Shown here piece by piece: positions 1 to 9,252 of a stretch of 64,000 nt of DNA; position 1 is the first letter of the stretch; every line of letters starts with the position of its first letter. The notes under the pieces were generated by a model. The model did no database searches and was not told the origin of the DNA. It was given only the letters and a program-made list of their open reading frames with translations. A program made the position numbers and the translations under genes. The stretch spans positions 193,993-257,992 of the forward strand of contig JARSSM010000016.1 of assembly GCA_029624735.1 (NCBI GenBank). The letters run 5' to 3'. Source of the DNA: Defluviicoccus sp. Lineage in GTDB: Bacteria; Pseudomonadota; Alphaproteobacteria; Rhodospirillales; Defluviicoccaceae.

Positions 1-34
1 CCGGTGACCGTGGTCGGATCGGCGCCGTTCGCGG

Positions 35-274
35 TTACTTGAGCGCTTCGGCTGCCTTCAGGTAGGACTCGCACGCATCCGCCTTGGCCTGATCGGCACC
101 GGCGTTCTTGACGCACTTCTGGTACTTGTCGACCAGGTCGAGCCGCTGCTCGGCCACTCGCTCCTGCGCTTCGTAGGCTCGTTCCTGCGCCCGGTCGGCT
201 TGCCGCTCGGACGAGCCGCACGCCGCAAGGAACGCAATCATCCCCAGGCTCACCATGATCGACTGGTAGCGCAT
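35..274 (-). CDS. small lipoprotein, unknown function
   Basis: A 79-residue protein whose first 19 residues form a short signal peptide ending in a lipobox (LAAC, Cys19), so it should be lipidated and anchored in the cell envelope. The rest is a charged, Gln/Arg/Glu-rich segment likely to form a coiled coil (residues about 22-50) followed by a region with two cysteines (Cys54 and Cys68) that could form a disulfide. A GGAG element sits upstream of the ATG. It is divergent from cysK. I recognise no family; function is not inferable beyond an envelope lipoprotein. Confidence 0.7.
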   Translation of the reverse strand: MRYQSIMVSLGMIAFLAACGSSERQADRAQERAYEAQERVAEQRLDLVDKYQKCVKNAGADQAKADACESYLKAAEALK

Positions 275-489
275 TTGGGATTCTCCGCTGCTTTCTGTTC
301 GCCCTTATCCTAGGCTGGCGCGCGGCTGCCGCTCAAGGGCCTGCAGGCCATGCCGATCGGGGACGGAAACGCGCTGGCCTTAGCAGTACCGTCTGCTGGC
401 GTCCGCTTTCTTGTTCGCACTGCCGCATCCGGTTAGGGTGCTCCAGGCTCTGCCCACGTCTCTGCCATCGCTGAAGCGGTCCCGTACCC
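275..489. other. divergent intergenic region
   Basis: About 215 bases between the divergently transcribed lipoprotein and the cysteine-synthase operon. It should hold both promoters, but I see no convincing -35/-10 pair and no hairpin terminator. It also contains no credible short gene. Confidence 0.4.
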
Positions 490-1506
490 ATGGATGTTCG
501 CGCCGGCTTTGTTGAAACCATCGGCAACACGCCCCTGATCCGCCTCCGCCGGGCCTCCGACGCGACAGGCTGCGAAATCCTCGGCAAGGCCGAGTTCTTG
601 AACCCCGGCGGCTCGGTCAAGGACCGGGCTGCGCTCGCGATCGTGCGCGATGCCGAGCGCCGCGGCCAGCTGAAGCCGGGCGGCGTCATCGTCGAAGGGA
701 CTGCCGGCAACACCGGCATCGGCCTGGCGCTGGTCGGCAATGCGCTCGGCTACCGCACCGTGATCGTCATCCCCGACACCCAGAGCCAGGAAAAGAAGGA
801 CATGCTGCGCTTAAGCGGGGCGGATGTACGCGAGGTCCCGGCGGTGCCCTACAGCAATCCGGACAACTACGTCAAAGTGTCCGGCCGGCTGGCAGCCGAG
901 ATGGCGGCGGCCGAGCCGAACGGCGCCGTCTGGGCCAACCAGTTCGATAACGTCGCTAACCGCGAGGGCCATCGGACGACGACCGGGCCGGAGATCTGGC
1001 GCCAGACCGAAGGCCGGGTCGACGGTTTCATCTGCGCGGTCGGCACCGGCGGCACGCTCGCCGGCGTCGGCATGTTCTTGAAGCAGCAGAAGCCCGAGGT
1101 CGCGATCGGCATCGCCGATCCGATGGGTGCCGCCCTCTATAGCTACTACACGACCGGCACGCTCAAGGCCGAGGGAACCTCGATCACGGAAGGGATTGGC
1201 CAGGGCCGCATCACTGCCAACCTCGAAGGCGCGCCGGTCGATCGCGCCTACCAGATCGCGGACGAGGAAGCACTGCCGATCGTCTTCGACCTTTTGCAGC
1301 ACGAGGGTTTGTGTCTCGGCGGCTCCTCAGGCATCAACGTCGCGGGCGCCATCCGGCTGGCGCGCGATCTGGGGCCGGGGCACGTTATCGTCACCATTTT
1401 GTGTGATTTCGGCACCCGCTATCAGAGCAAGCTGTTCAATCCCGCGTTCTTGCGCGAAAAGGGCCTGCCGCTACCGGCATGGCTTGAGGAGAGGGGGCAG
1501 AAATAG
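490..1506 (+). CDS. cysK: cysteine synthase A (O-acetylserine sulfhydrylase family)
   Basis: A PLP-dependent enzyme of 338 residues that condenses O-acetylserine with sulfide to give cysteine in the cytoplasm. Visible hallmarks are the PLP-lysine segment NPGGSVKDRAA (Lys about 44), the substrate loop EGTAGNTG (TSGNTG in many relatives, here with Ala), the phosphate-binding run GTGGTLAG, and the late GGSSGIN motif. It is the first gene of a sulfur amino-acid operon, 9 bases upstream of sseA and followed by metC. The ATG at 490 precedes the fold-typical opening FVETIGNTPLIRL. A cystathionine beta-synthase role is possible for this subfamily but less likely without CBS domains. Confidence 0.9.
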   Translation: MDVRAGFVETIGNTPLIRLRRASDATGCEILGKAEFLNPGGSVKDRAALAIVRDAERRGQLKPGGVIVEGTAGNTGIGLALVGNALGYRTVIVIPDTQSQEKKDMLRLSGADVREVPAVPYSNPDNYVKVSGRLAAEMAAAEPNGAVWANQFDNVANREGHRTTTGPEIWRQTEGRVDGFICAVGTGGTLAGVGMFLKQQKPEVAIGIADPMGAALYSYYTTGTLKAEGTSITEGIGQGRITANLEGAPVDRAYQIADEEALPIVFDLLQHEGLCLGGSSGINVAGAIRLARDLGPGHVIVTILCDFGTRYQSKLFNPAFLREKGLPLPAWLEERGQK

Positions 1507-1515
1507 AGAGGAAGG

Positions 1516-2397
1516 ATGGCGGATCTACGTGAACAAGCCCTGGTCTCGACCGATTGGCTGGCCGATGCGCTCGGGCGGACGGATATCAGGATTCTGGACG
1601 GCAGCTTTCACATACCGGGCAGCGGTCGCGACGCCCGTGCGGAGTATGCGCGCTGCCACATCGAGGGCGCACAGTTCTTTGACATCGATGGCATCTGCGA
1701 TCGGTCGTCGCCGCTGCCGCACATGCTGCCCGGCGCGGATGCCTTCGCGGAGACGATCGGCCGGATGGGCATCGGCTCGAACGATCACGTGATTGTCTAC
1801 GATGCACCGGGCTCGTGTGCGGCGCCCAGGGTGTGGTGGACCTTTCGAGTGTTCGGCCATGACCGTGTCGCCGTGCTGGACGGCGGGCTGGCAAAATGGC
1901 AGGCCGAGGGCCGCGCCGTGACCGGCGCACCGACGATGCACCCGCGCGCCACGTTCCGCGCGACGTTTCGGCCGCATCTGGTGCGCTCGGCCGCCAATCT
2001 CATCGCCAATCTGAAGGACCGGGCCAATCTCAAGGACCGGCGCGAGCAGGTGGTCGATAACCGCGGCCCCGGCCGCTTCGCCGGCCTTGAGCCGGAACCG
2101 CGCCCCGTACGCCGGCTGGGCCATATTCCCGGCAGCCGCAACGTCCCCTTCTTCGCCTTCATCGATGCCGAGCGCTACGGCACTTGGCGTGACAATGCTG
2201 CGCTGGCGCGTGCCTTCGCCGATGCCGGGGTCGATCTCGCCGGGCCGCTGGTCGGCTCCTGCGGCTCGGGCGTGACCGCGGCGACGACCGCTTTCGCCGC
2301 CTTCCTCTTGGGCCGCGATGATGTCGCTGTCTATGACGGCTCTTGGGCGGAGTGGGGCAACCGGGACGACACCCCGATCGAACGGGACGCCGCATGA
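1516..2397 (+). CDS. sseA: 3-mercaptopyruvate / thiosulfate sulfurtransferase
   Basis: A two-rhodanese-domain protein of 293 residues. The N-terminal rhodanese fold is inactive. The C-terminal domain carries the active-site loop CGSGVTA, the signature typical of 3-mercaptopyruvate sulfurtransferases. It moves sulfane sulfur from mercaptopyruvate to acceptors such as cyanide or thiols. The linker between domains contains an 18-bp tandem duplication (2005-2022 and 2023-2040, one mismatch) that encodes ANLKDR twice. Its stop codon overlaps the start of the downstream metC-like gene (ATGA), consistent with translational coupling in a sulfur operon. Confidence 0.88.
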   Translation: MADLREQALVSTDWLADALGRTDIRILDGSFHIPGSGRDARAEYARCHIEGAQFFDIDGICDRSSPLPHMLPGADAFAETIGRMGIGSNDHVIVYDAPGSCAAPRVWWTFRVFGHDRVAVLDGGLAKWQAEGRAVTGAPTMHPRATFRATFRPHLVRSAANLIANLKDRANLKDRREQVVDNRGPGRFAGLEPEPRPVRRLGHIPGSRNVPFFAFIDAERYGTWRDNAALARAFADAGVDLAGPLVGSCGSGVTAATTAFAAFLLGRDDVAVYDGSWAEWGNRDDTPIERDAA

Positions 2398-3560
2398 CCG
2401 CCAAGGACACGCTCCTCGTCCAGGTCGGCCGCGAACCGCACGCCAATCACGGCGTCGTCAACCCGCCCGTCTATCGCGCCTCGACGATCCTCTATCCGAG
2501 CCTGGCCGACTACGAGGAAGCGGACCGCACGCCCTTTACCGGCACCCGCTACGGGCGCCGCGGCACGCCGACGACATTCGCGCTCGAAGAAGCGGTGGCC
2601 CGGCTGGAGGGCGGCTACCGCGCCGTTGCGGTGCCGTCCGGTTTGGCGGCGATCACGCTGACGCTGCTGGCGTTCCTCAAGGCCGGCGATCACCTGTTGA
2701 TGGTCGATAGCGTCTACGGGCCGACGCGACGGTTCTGCGACACGGTGCTGAAAAGCTTCGAGGTCGAGACGACCTATTACGATCCGCTGGTGGACGTGGC
2801 GCCGCTGATCCGCCCGAACACGAAGCTGATCTTCCTCGAATCCGCCGGCTCGCTCACATTTGAGGTGCAGGACGCAGCGGCGATCACGGCGGTCGCGAAG
2901 GCACGCGGCATCGTGACGGCGATCGACAACACCTGGAGTGCCGGGCTGTTCTTCAGCCCGTTCGAACACGGCATCGACGTCTCGATCCAGGCCGCGACCA
3001 AGTACATCGTCGGCCATTCGGACGTCATGATGGGCGTGATCACCGCCAATGAGGCGACCTGGCTGCGCGTCAAGCGGGCAACCGCCTTGGTCGGCACCGC
3101 GGTGTCGCCGGATGACTGTTATCTCGCCTTGCGCGGCCTGCGCACGCTGAGTGTCCGCCTGGCCCGGCATCAGGAGACGGCGCTCAAGGTGGCGCGCTGG
3201 CTGCAGGCGCGCGCAGGCGTCGTCCACGTCCGCCATCCGGCGTTTGCGGATTGCCCCGGTCATGCCTTCTGGCGGCGCGATTTCACCGGCTCGAACGGCC
3301 TCGTCTCCTTCGTCACCGAACCGGCGAGCCGCGCGGGCGTGGCGGCGCTCCTGGACGGCATGCGCCTGTTCGGCCTCGGTGCCAGTTGGGGTGGCTACGA
3401 GAGCCTGATCATCCCGTTCGACCCGCAGCCGGTCCGCACCGCGAGCAGCCGCTGGCCGTACGAGGGCCCGTGCTTCCGCCTCCACTGCGGCTTGGAGGAC
3501 GCGGACGAGCTGATCGCCGATCTCGACGACGGCCTGAAGCGGCTGCAGGCGAGGGGGTGA
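2394..3560 (+). CDS. metC: cystathionine beta-lyase
   Basis: A Cys/Met-metabolism PLP enzyme of 388 residues. It starts at the ATG overlapping the sseA stop, which fits the family better than the in-frame codon at 2343. Visible family features are the cofactor-binding YGRRGTPTT region, the phosphate-contacting AVPSGLAAI region, the aspartate-containing AIDNTWSAG, and the PLP-lysine motif AATKYIVGHSD. It probably cleaves cystathionine to homocysteine, pyruvate and ammonia. Together with cysK and sseA it forms a sulfur amino-acid operon. A gamma-lyase or methionine gamma-lyase activity cannot be excluded from sequence, but the overall pattern fits alphaproteobacterial MetC. Confidence 0.87.
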   Translation: MTAKDTLLVQVGREPHANHGVVNPPVYRASTILYPSLADYEEADRTPFTGTRYGRRGTPTTFALEEAVARLEGGYRAVAVPSGLAAITLTLLAFLKAGDHLLMVDSVYGPTRRFCDTVLKSFEVETTYYDPLVDVAPLIRPNTKLIFLESAGSLTFEVQDAAAITAVAKARGIVTAIDNTWSAGLFFSPFEHGIDVSIQAATKYIVGHSDVMMGVITANEATWLRVKRATALVGTAVSPDDCYLALRGLRTLSVRLARHQETALKVARWLQARAGVVHVRHPAFADCPGHAFWRRDFTGSNGLVSFVTEPASRAGVAALLDGMRLFGLGASWGGYESLIIPFDPQPVRTASSRWPYEGPCFRLHCGLEDADELIADLDDGLKRLQARG

Positions 3561-3605
3561 ACCGCCATCACTTGGCGCATACGTGCTGCGGCTCGATAAC
3601 ATGTG

Positions 3606-3635
3606 TTCTCACTGTCCCGCTTCGGGCGCTATGAT
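3606..3635 (+). promoter_or_regulatory. sigma70-like promoter upstream of the DUF433 gene
   Basis: TTCTCA at 3606-3611 (4 of 6 to the -35 consensus), an 18-base spacer, then TATGAT at 3630-3635 (5 of 6 to the -10 consensus). It points toward the DUF433 gene at 3690. Read by eye only. Confidence 0.4.
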
Positions 3636-3644
3636 CGCATCGCT

Positions 3645-3659
3645 CGTGATTGCATCACG
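3645..3659. promoter_or_regulatory. palindromic operator candidate for the antitoxin gene
   Basis: A perfect inverted repeat, CGTGAT-tgc-ATCACG. It starts 10 bases after the candidate -10 box and ends 30 bases before the antitoxin start. The position suits negative autoregulation, which is usual for toxin-antitoxin modules. That this particular antitoxin binds here is inference. Confidence 0.45.
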
Positions 3660-3689
3660 CGGATGGAAGCGGTCTGAAGGGCACGGCGC

Positions 3690-3917
3690 ATGAAGTTTGA
3701 ACGGATCACCGTCAACCCGGCGCAGATGGGCGGCGTGCCGTGCATCCGCGGCCTGCGCATTCCGGTCGCGACGGTGGTGGGCATGCTCGCCGACGGCATG
3801 AGCACTGCCGAGATCCTTGACGCCTATCCTGACCTCGAGCCCGACGACGTCCAAGAAGCGCTCATCTTCGCGGCCGAAGCGGTGCGCGAGCGTGCACTGC
3901 CGCTAACGGTTTCGTGA
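3690..3917 (+). CDS. DUF433-family antitoxin
   Basis: A complete 75-residue DUF433 protein with the family pattern RITVNPAQMGGVPCIRGLRIPV followed by a small helical region (STAEILDAYPDLEPDDVQEAL), a helix-turn-helix-like fold. Known DUF433 proteins are usually paired with a DUF5615 PIN-like toxin encoded immediately downstream. Here the next frame overlaps by four bases (GTGA) but the toxin is truncated, so the antitoxin appears orphaned. A promoter-like element and a palindrome precede it. Confidence 0.85.
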   Translation: MKFERITVNPAQMGGVPCIRGLRIPVATVVGMLADGMSTAEILDAYPDLEPDDVQEALIFAAEAVRERALPLTVS

Positions 3918-4096
3918 GATTCCTCGTCGACAACGCCTTGTCGCCGCTGGTTGCCGAGGGCCTGCGCCGACGAGACGCGGCAGCCTGGCCGTGGTGCTTT
4001 CTCCACCCATCCATTACCGGATCGGGAGTTCGGCATCCTGTCGCCAGAACGCCGCGGAACAGCACGGATAAAAACACATCCGGCAGATTACGCTAA
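3914..4096 (+). pseudogene. truncated DUF5615 PIN-like toxin
   Basis: The first about 22 residues (MRFLVDNALSPLVAEGLRRRDA) match the start of DUF5615/Mut7-C PIN-like toxins, including the early Asp expected in the active site. After that the reading frame no longer resembles the family: the expected later acidic residues of the nuclease are missing and the remaining 38 residues look like random translation. The homology break at about 3980 marks the left edge of foreign or rearranged DNA. The overlap with the antitoxin is the normal arrangement, so this was once an intact module. It is very probably non-functional. Confidence 0.7.
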
Positions 4097-4108
4097 AGCT
4101 AATCTGCC
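4082..4108. repeat. REP-like hairpin 1
   Basis: A perfect 9-bp stem, GGCAGATTA (4082-4090) with TAATCTGCC (4100-4108), around the loop cgctaaagc and followed by CTACG. The form matches the widespread intergenic palindromes of proteobacteria in which a stem encloses a GC-purine-GC loop. Confidence 0.65.
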
Positions 4109-4181
4109 CTACGCGAGCTCAAAGCTCGATCACATCTTCCAACTTTTTACGCGATTGTTCCACGTTAGCCCTCAGAACCCT

Positions 4182-4676
4182 ATGGAAAATCTCGTGCTCA
4201 CGAACATTGCGGTGTACAAGCAGATTGCTGATGAGGCTCACAAGAAAATGCTTGAGGCACAAGAGGCTGGGTGTCGCCCAAAACCGGATGGAAGTGCAGG
4301 ATCGGTACTGGCCTACGATCCGAACCGTACCAGTTTCAAGCATGCGATTATCTCAGTAGTATTTACCGGAATGTGGCTTGAGGCGCTAATGCACCAACTT
4401 ATTGTAAAAAGATACGGGAAAGAGAGATATAAGGATTATGACCCAAAATCATATGAAGAAAAACTAACTTTACTTGGCTGTTGTGACGAGCTGCTTCTTG
4501 GGCGTGTGAAAAAGTTTCGTAATGCTAGAAAAATGTTGGTCCACGAGAAAGCATACTTTGATGATGACAAATTTACAACTGCTCAAAGTGAAGCCGAAAA
4601 TGCTCATGAGATTCTAACTGCAATTCACGTACATTTTCTGACTAATTATCCTGACGATCTTTTCCTCAGCGCGTAG
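4182..4676 (+). CDS. hypothetical protein with HEPN-like RX4H motif
   Basis: A 164-residue protein starting at ATG 4182; the reading frame is open further upstream but that part overlaps the broken toxin and a hairpin. It is mostly alpha-helical, with a stretch typical of HEPN ribonuclease folds near residues 108-124 that includes RKMLVH (Arg116, His121), fitting the RX4-6H motif. The coding sequence is AT-rich compared with the rest of the window, a sign of recent transfer. It sits between two REP-like hairpins in opposite orientation, the second directly abutting the stop codon. No partner nucleotidyltransferase is adjacent. I do not recognise a named family; HEPN membership is a hypothesis. 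Confidence 0.6.
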   Translation: MENLVLTNIAVYKQIADEAHKKMLEAQEAGCRPKPDGSAGSVLAYDPNRTSFKHAIISVVFTGMWLEALMHQLIVKRYGKERYKDYDPKSYEEKLTLLGCCDELLLGRVKKFRNARKMLVHEKAYFDDDKFTTAQSEAENAHEILTAIHVHFLTNYPDDLFLSA

Positions 4677-4704
4677 GTCAGAATAGCCGAAGGCGTATTC
4701 TGAC
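4677..4704. repeat. REP-like hairpin 2 (inverted relative to hairpin 1)
   Basis: A perfect 9-bp stem, GTCAGAATA (4677-4685) with TATTCTGAC (4696-4704), loop gccgaaggcg. It is preceded by CGTAG, the reverse complement of the CTACG that follows hairpin 1, so the two elements face each other across the gene. It may also act as a transcript 3' end structure. Confidence 0.6.
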
Positions 4705-4759
4705 GCATGTGTCGGGTCGGGTCGTGAGATCCCTGCCGGCGGATGCGGCGCCCCCATGC

Positions 4760-4788
4760 GGCGGGTTAGGCTTCGCCTTGAACCCGCC
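4760..4788. repeat. REP-like hairpin 3
   Basis: An 8-bp stem, GGCGGGTT (4760-4767) with AACCCGCC (4781-4788), around a 13-base loop containing gcttcgc. It is followed by GTACG, similar to the tail of hairpin 1 and in the same orientation. Confidence 0.55.
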
Positions 4789-4833
4789 GTACGAGCTGAT
4801 GCTCGATCAATCGGCCGCCATTTCAGCAGCCCA

Positions 4834-4888
4834 TTGAGACGGACCCTGGCAGGTTAGGGTATAATGGAGAGCGTTTCCTCCATTTTTT
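4834..4888 (+). promoter_or_regulatory. promoter-like or terminator-like region before the GFA gene
   Basis: TATAAT at 4860-4865 is a perfect -10 box, but the only -35 candidate (TTGAGA, 4834-4839) is 20 bases away. Overlapping it is a 7-bp hairpin, AATGGAG (4863-4869) with CTCCATT (4878-4884), running into a T-rich tract (4883-4888). The second reading would be an intrinsic terminator for transcription entering from the left. The two readings cannot be separated by eye. Confidence 0.35.
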
Positions 4889-4909
4889 GGGACCAAGGGA
4901 GCCATATTC

Positions 4910-5341
4910 ATGTTCAATCTGACGGGGAGCTGCCACTGCGGGAATATTCATGTCGACGTGACACTGACCCGCGCTCCGGACGAATACACCCCCAGGGAAT
5001 GTGACTGCAAATTCTGCCGCAAGCACGGGGCGTCGTATATTTCCGATCCAAGCGGCTCCCTCGTTATCAGCGTGAACAATAAAGACTTGTTACGGAAATA
5101 TCGTCAGGGCAGCCGTATCGCAGACATGATTTTTTGCAGCAACTGCGGTGTATTGGTGGGAGCTATCTGCCAAACGGAAGATCACTTCATCGCCGCATTA
5201 AACATCAAGATCATAAACGGTGACATAACGTTCGGCGTTGGCAAACCAGTCTCGTCAAAAGCACTATCTGCCGACCAAAAGGTTCCACGCTGGAAGAAAT
5301 TATGGTTTTCAAACGTACAATTCGACCCGTCGGCGACTTAA
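4910..5341 (+). CDS. GFA/CENP-V domain protein
   Basis: A 143-residue protein of the GFA (glutathione-dependent formaldehyde-activating enzyme) / CENP-V fold. The zinc-binding cysteine sets are all visible: CHCG near residue 8, CDCKFC near 31, and FCSNCG near 74. Members coordinate structural and catalytic zinc ions and may bind glutathione-type adducts, but most small members have no proven activity. Base composition is lower in GC than the flanking core genes, consistent with belonging to the acquired patch. Its substrate is unknown. Confidence 0.82.
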   Translation: MFNLTGSCHCGNIHVDVTLTRAPDEYTPRECDCKFCRKHGASYISDPSGSLVISVNNKDLLRKYRQGSRIADMIFCSNCGVLVGAICQTEDHFIAALNIKIINGDITFGVGKPVSSKALSADQKVPRWKKLWFSNVQFDPSAT

Positions 5342-5580
5342 CGCATTGCTCTATCGAGCCGCCCTACGGGGAGTCAATCGCCGACGATCCTGGGTTACGC
5401 GGACATCCGAGTCGCCGGACGAAGAAAGAGTCGGAGGAGAAAGCATCACCGCACGGCTGGCACGGCTCGTTGGCGCCTCTCGGCTTGCCGAGCGCGAGTG
5501 CGGTCCCCCGGCCCACGGCTGTGAAGGGCAAGTACGCCCCAGTCGTGGAACGGTGCAAGCGCCGGTGATAGAGTGGGGCC

Positions 5581-5894
5581 ATGTCTGTTCTTGCCATCGA
5601 ACCTTGAAGCTGGCGCGCAAGTTGGAAGCTGGCGGCTTCACGCCGCAACAGGCAGCGGCTGCGGCGGAAGCCCTTGCCGAGAGTCTTGCCGATGCGACGG
5701 CCGATATGGCGACCAAGGCGGACATCGCCGACGTGCGTCGCGACCTGAGGGAAACCGAATTCCGTCTTGAGGCCCGCATAACGACGACGGTTGCCGATGC
5801 GAAGGCGGTAATCCTGAAATGGATGTTCGGCGCCATGGCGGCGCAAACGGGGCTGATCGTGGCGCTGATCAAGCTGCTGCCGGCGGCGGGGTGA
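5581..5894 (+). pseudogene. DUF1640-like coiled-coil protein with probable frameshift
   Basis: The C-terminal about 95 residues (from LKLARKLEAGGFTPQQAAAAAEALAE to the end) match the DUF1640/CCDC90-like pattern: a helical N-terminal motif, a coiled coil built of ATKADIADVRRDLRETE repeats, and one C-terminal membrane segment (about 23 residues). The expected start, MSVLAIE, is at ATG 5581 in another frame and runs into a TGA after eight codons. Adding one base near 5602 would join MSVLAIE to TLKLARKLEAGG as in relatives. So there is a one-base deletion or a sequencing error. If translated as is, a GTG at 5565 is the only plausible in-frame start. Confidence 0.6.
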
Positions 5895-5914
5895 ACGGAC
5901 TCCCCATCGGTCTT

Positions 5915-5991
<77 letters not shown>

Positions 5992-6147
5992 CCCGCGTCG
6001 CCATCGTACTCGAAGCGCCGTCGACGCGCGAGCCTGAGCGCGGAGCGGTGCGAGGTTCCATACCAGCCGCCCCGGCATGCCAACCGCCCCCGTCCTTGCC
6101 AGTCTTGCGCCGCCGGCGTGAATGCACAAAGCGCCCAAAACGGGTGC

Positions 6148-6176
6148 TTGAATTAATCTTCCGGTGCGCCATATTT
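6148..6176 (+). promoter_or_regulatory. promoter candidate for the Bax-inhibitor-1 gene
   Basis: TTGAAT (6148-6153), 17-base spacer, ATATTT (6171-6176), or TATTTG with an 18-base spacer. It lies in a locally AT-rich stretch 38 bases upstream of the ATG at 6214, which also has a GAGAGGA ribosome-binding site. Confidence 0.4.
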
Positions 6177-6213
6177 GGCCCACGTGGTTTTAACTGTGGA
6201 CTGAGAGGACGAA

Positions 6214-6954
6214 ATGCCGTTCGAACCTGACAGACGCTTCCAGGTTCACAGCACGACGATGACGCGGAGCCAGGCTGAGGCTGCGCAGATCGATGTCGGC
6301 CTGCGAAGCTACATGCTGAATGTTTACAATTACATGGCGCTGGGCGTCGCGTTCACGGGCGTCGTCTCGATGCTCGTCGCCATGAACCCCGCCTTGATGG
6401 GGGCAATCGTTGGCGGCCCGTTCGTCTGGGTGCTGTTCATCGGCGTGTTGGGCCTTGGCTTTTTCGCGCCGAAGATCATCATGGGCCGCAGCACCGGCGC
6501 TGCCCAGGCGTGCTTCTGGACCTACGCCGGGTTGTGGGGTGCGTTGATTGCGCCCTACTTCTACATGTACACCCAAGGCAGCATCGCGCGCGCTTTCTTC
6601 ATCACCGCGGCGGCGTTTGCTGGCATGAGCCTCTACGGCTACACGACCAAGCGTGATTTGTCGCCGATCGGCCGCTTCCTGGTGATGGCGAGCTTCGGCA
6701 TCCTGATCGCGCTCGTGGTCAACATCTTCATGCAGTCGAGCGGCCTGCACTTCGTCATGTCGCTGCTGGTGCCGGTCGTGTTCGCCGGGTTGACCGCTTA
6801 CGAGACGCAGCAGATCAAGAACTGGTACTACGAGGGCGATGAGGCGGTGCTCACCAAGCGGAAGGCGATCTTCGGTGCCTTCATGCTGTACGGCAGCTTC
6901 ATCACCATGTTCATCTGGATCCTGCAGCTGGTCGGTGTCGCCCGCCAAGAGTAG
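6214..6954 (+). CDS. Bax inhibitor-1/YccA family membrane protein
   Basis: A 246-residue inner-membrane protein with about seven hydrophobic helices and the family's conserved C-terminal pattern AGLTAYETQQIKNW near residues 189-202. Family members form pH-sensitive calcium leak channels or interact with the FtsH protease; in this organism the role is unproven. A strong GAGAGGA Shine-Dalgarno precedes the ATG and a rho-independent terminator follows 32 bases after the stop. It stands alone as a single-gene transcript. Confidence 0.9.
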   Translation: MPFEPDRRFQVHSTTMTRSQAEAAQIDVGLRSYMLNVYNYMALGVAFTGVVSMLVAMNPALMGAIVGGPFVWVLFIGVLGLGFFAPKIIMGRSTGAAQACFWTYAGLWGALIAPYFYMYTQGSIARAFFITAAAFAGMSLYGYTTKRDLSPIGRFLVMASFGILIALVVNIFMQSSGLHFVMSLLVPVVFAGLTAYETQQIKNWYYEGDEAVLTKRKAIFGAFMLYGSFITMFIWILQLVGVARQE

Positions 6955-6986
6955 GCAGGCCCGCAACAGGGCTAGCGCCAGTGCTC

Positions 6987-7022
6987 AACCCCCGGCCGGG
7001 AAATGCCCCGCCGGGGGTTTTT
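6987..7022 (+). terminator. rho-independent terminator after the Bax-inhibitor-1 gene
   Basis: Stem AACCCCCGGC (6987-6996) with GCCGGGGGTT (7010-7019), 13-base loop, and a run of five T (7018-7022). Strong GC-rich stem plus T-tract, on the + strand. Confidence 0.85.
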
Positions 7023-7034
7023 GCTGTTGGTGTT

Positions 7035-7382
7035 CTATTTCGCGGCGCTGAATTGATCGAAGGCTTCGAGTGCGTAGGCGCCGTACACGGTCGAGGGGCC
7101 GCCGCCCATCATTACCGCGACGCCAATCGTTTCCATCATCTCCTCGCGGCTGGCGCCTAGCTTGACCGCGCCGCGGGTATGAAAGCCGATGCAGCCGTCA
7201 CAGCGCTGGGCGATCGAGATCGCGACGGCAATCAGCTCCTTGGTCTTGGCGTCGATCGCGCCGCCTGCTTTTGCCTTGTCGGCGAGCTGGACGAAACCGG
7301 CCATCGTCTGCGGGATGCCCTTGTGCATCTCGCGCATGAGTTGGGTGAGGTGGGCGACCGTTTCGGGATAGTTCTTGCTCAT
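7035..7382 (-). CDS. carboxymuconolactone decarboxylase / AhpD-like protein
   Basis: A 115-residue protein of the AhpD-like fold. It carries the redox motif CDGC followed by the conserved His (CIGFHTRGA) near residues 61-71, as in alkylhydroperoxidase-type members. These act as small peroxidase or disulfide-reducing proteins. It converges with the upstream Bax-inhibitor gene, and the pgi gene diverges from it. Substrate not inferable. Confidence 0.85.
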   Translation of the reverse strand: MSKNYPETVAHLTQLMREMHKGIPQTMAGFVQLADKAKAGGAIDAKTKELIAVAISIAQRCDGCIGFHTRGAVKLGASREEMMETIGVAVMMGGGPSTVYGAYALEAFDQFSAAK

Positions 7383-7602
7383 CGTGATCCTTCTGGGCAG
7401 GGCGTTGGCGCGGGGTCTGTATATTAGAGGCAGCTAAATCTAACCGCCGCCACAACAGGACACAAGCGCCCGCGCGCGCGGATGGGGCTGGAAAACCGCA
7501 GCGGCTGTGTTCCGGTGTGGCAGCGTCTCAGGCCCTCTGTTAATGTCCGCCCCCGCGGAGCGGCAAAGCAATCACGGCCGGAAAACAAAGGGGACGCCGA
7601 TC

Positions 7603-9248
<1,646 letters not shown>

Positions 9249-9252
<4 letters not shown>

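Noticed and set aside
1-34. The first 34 bases before the small lipoprotein stop.
   Set aside because: Too short to assign to any gene.
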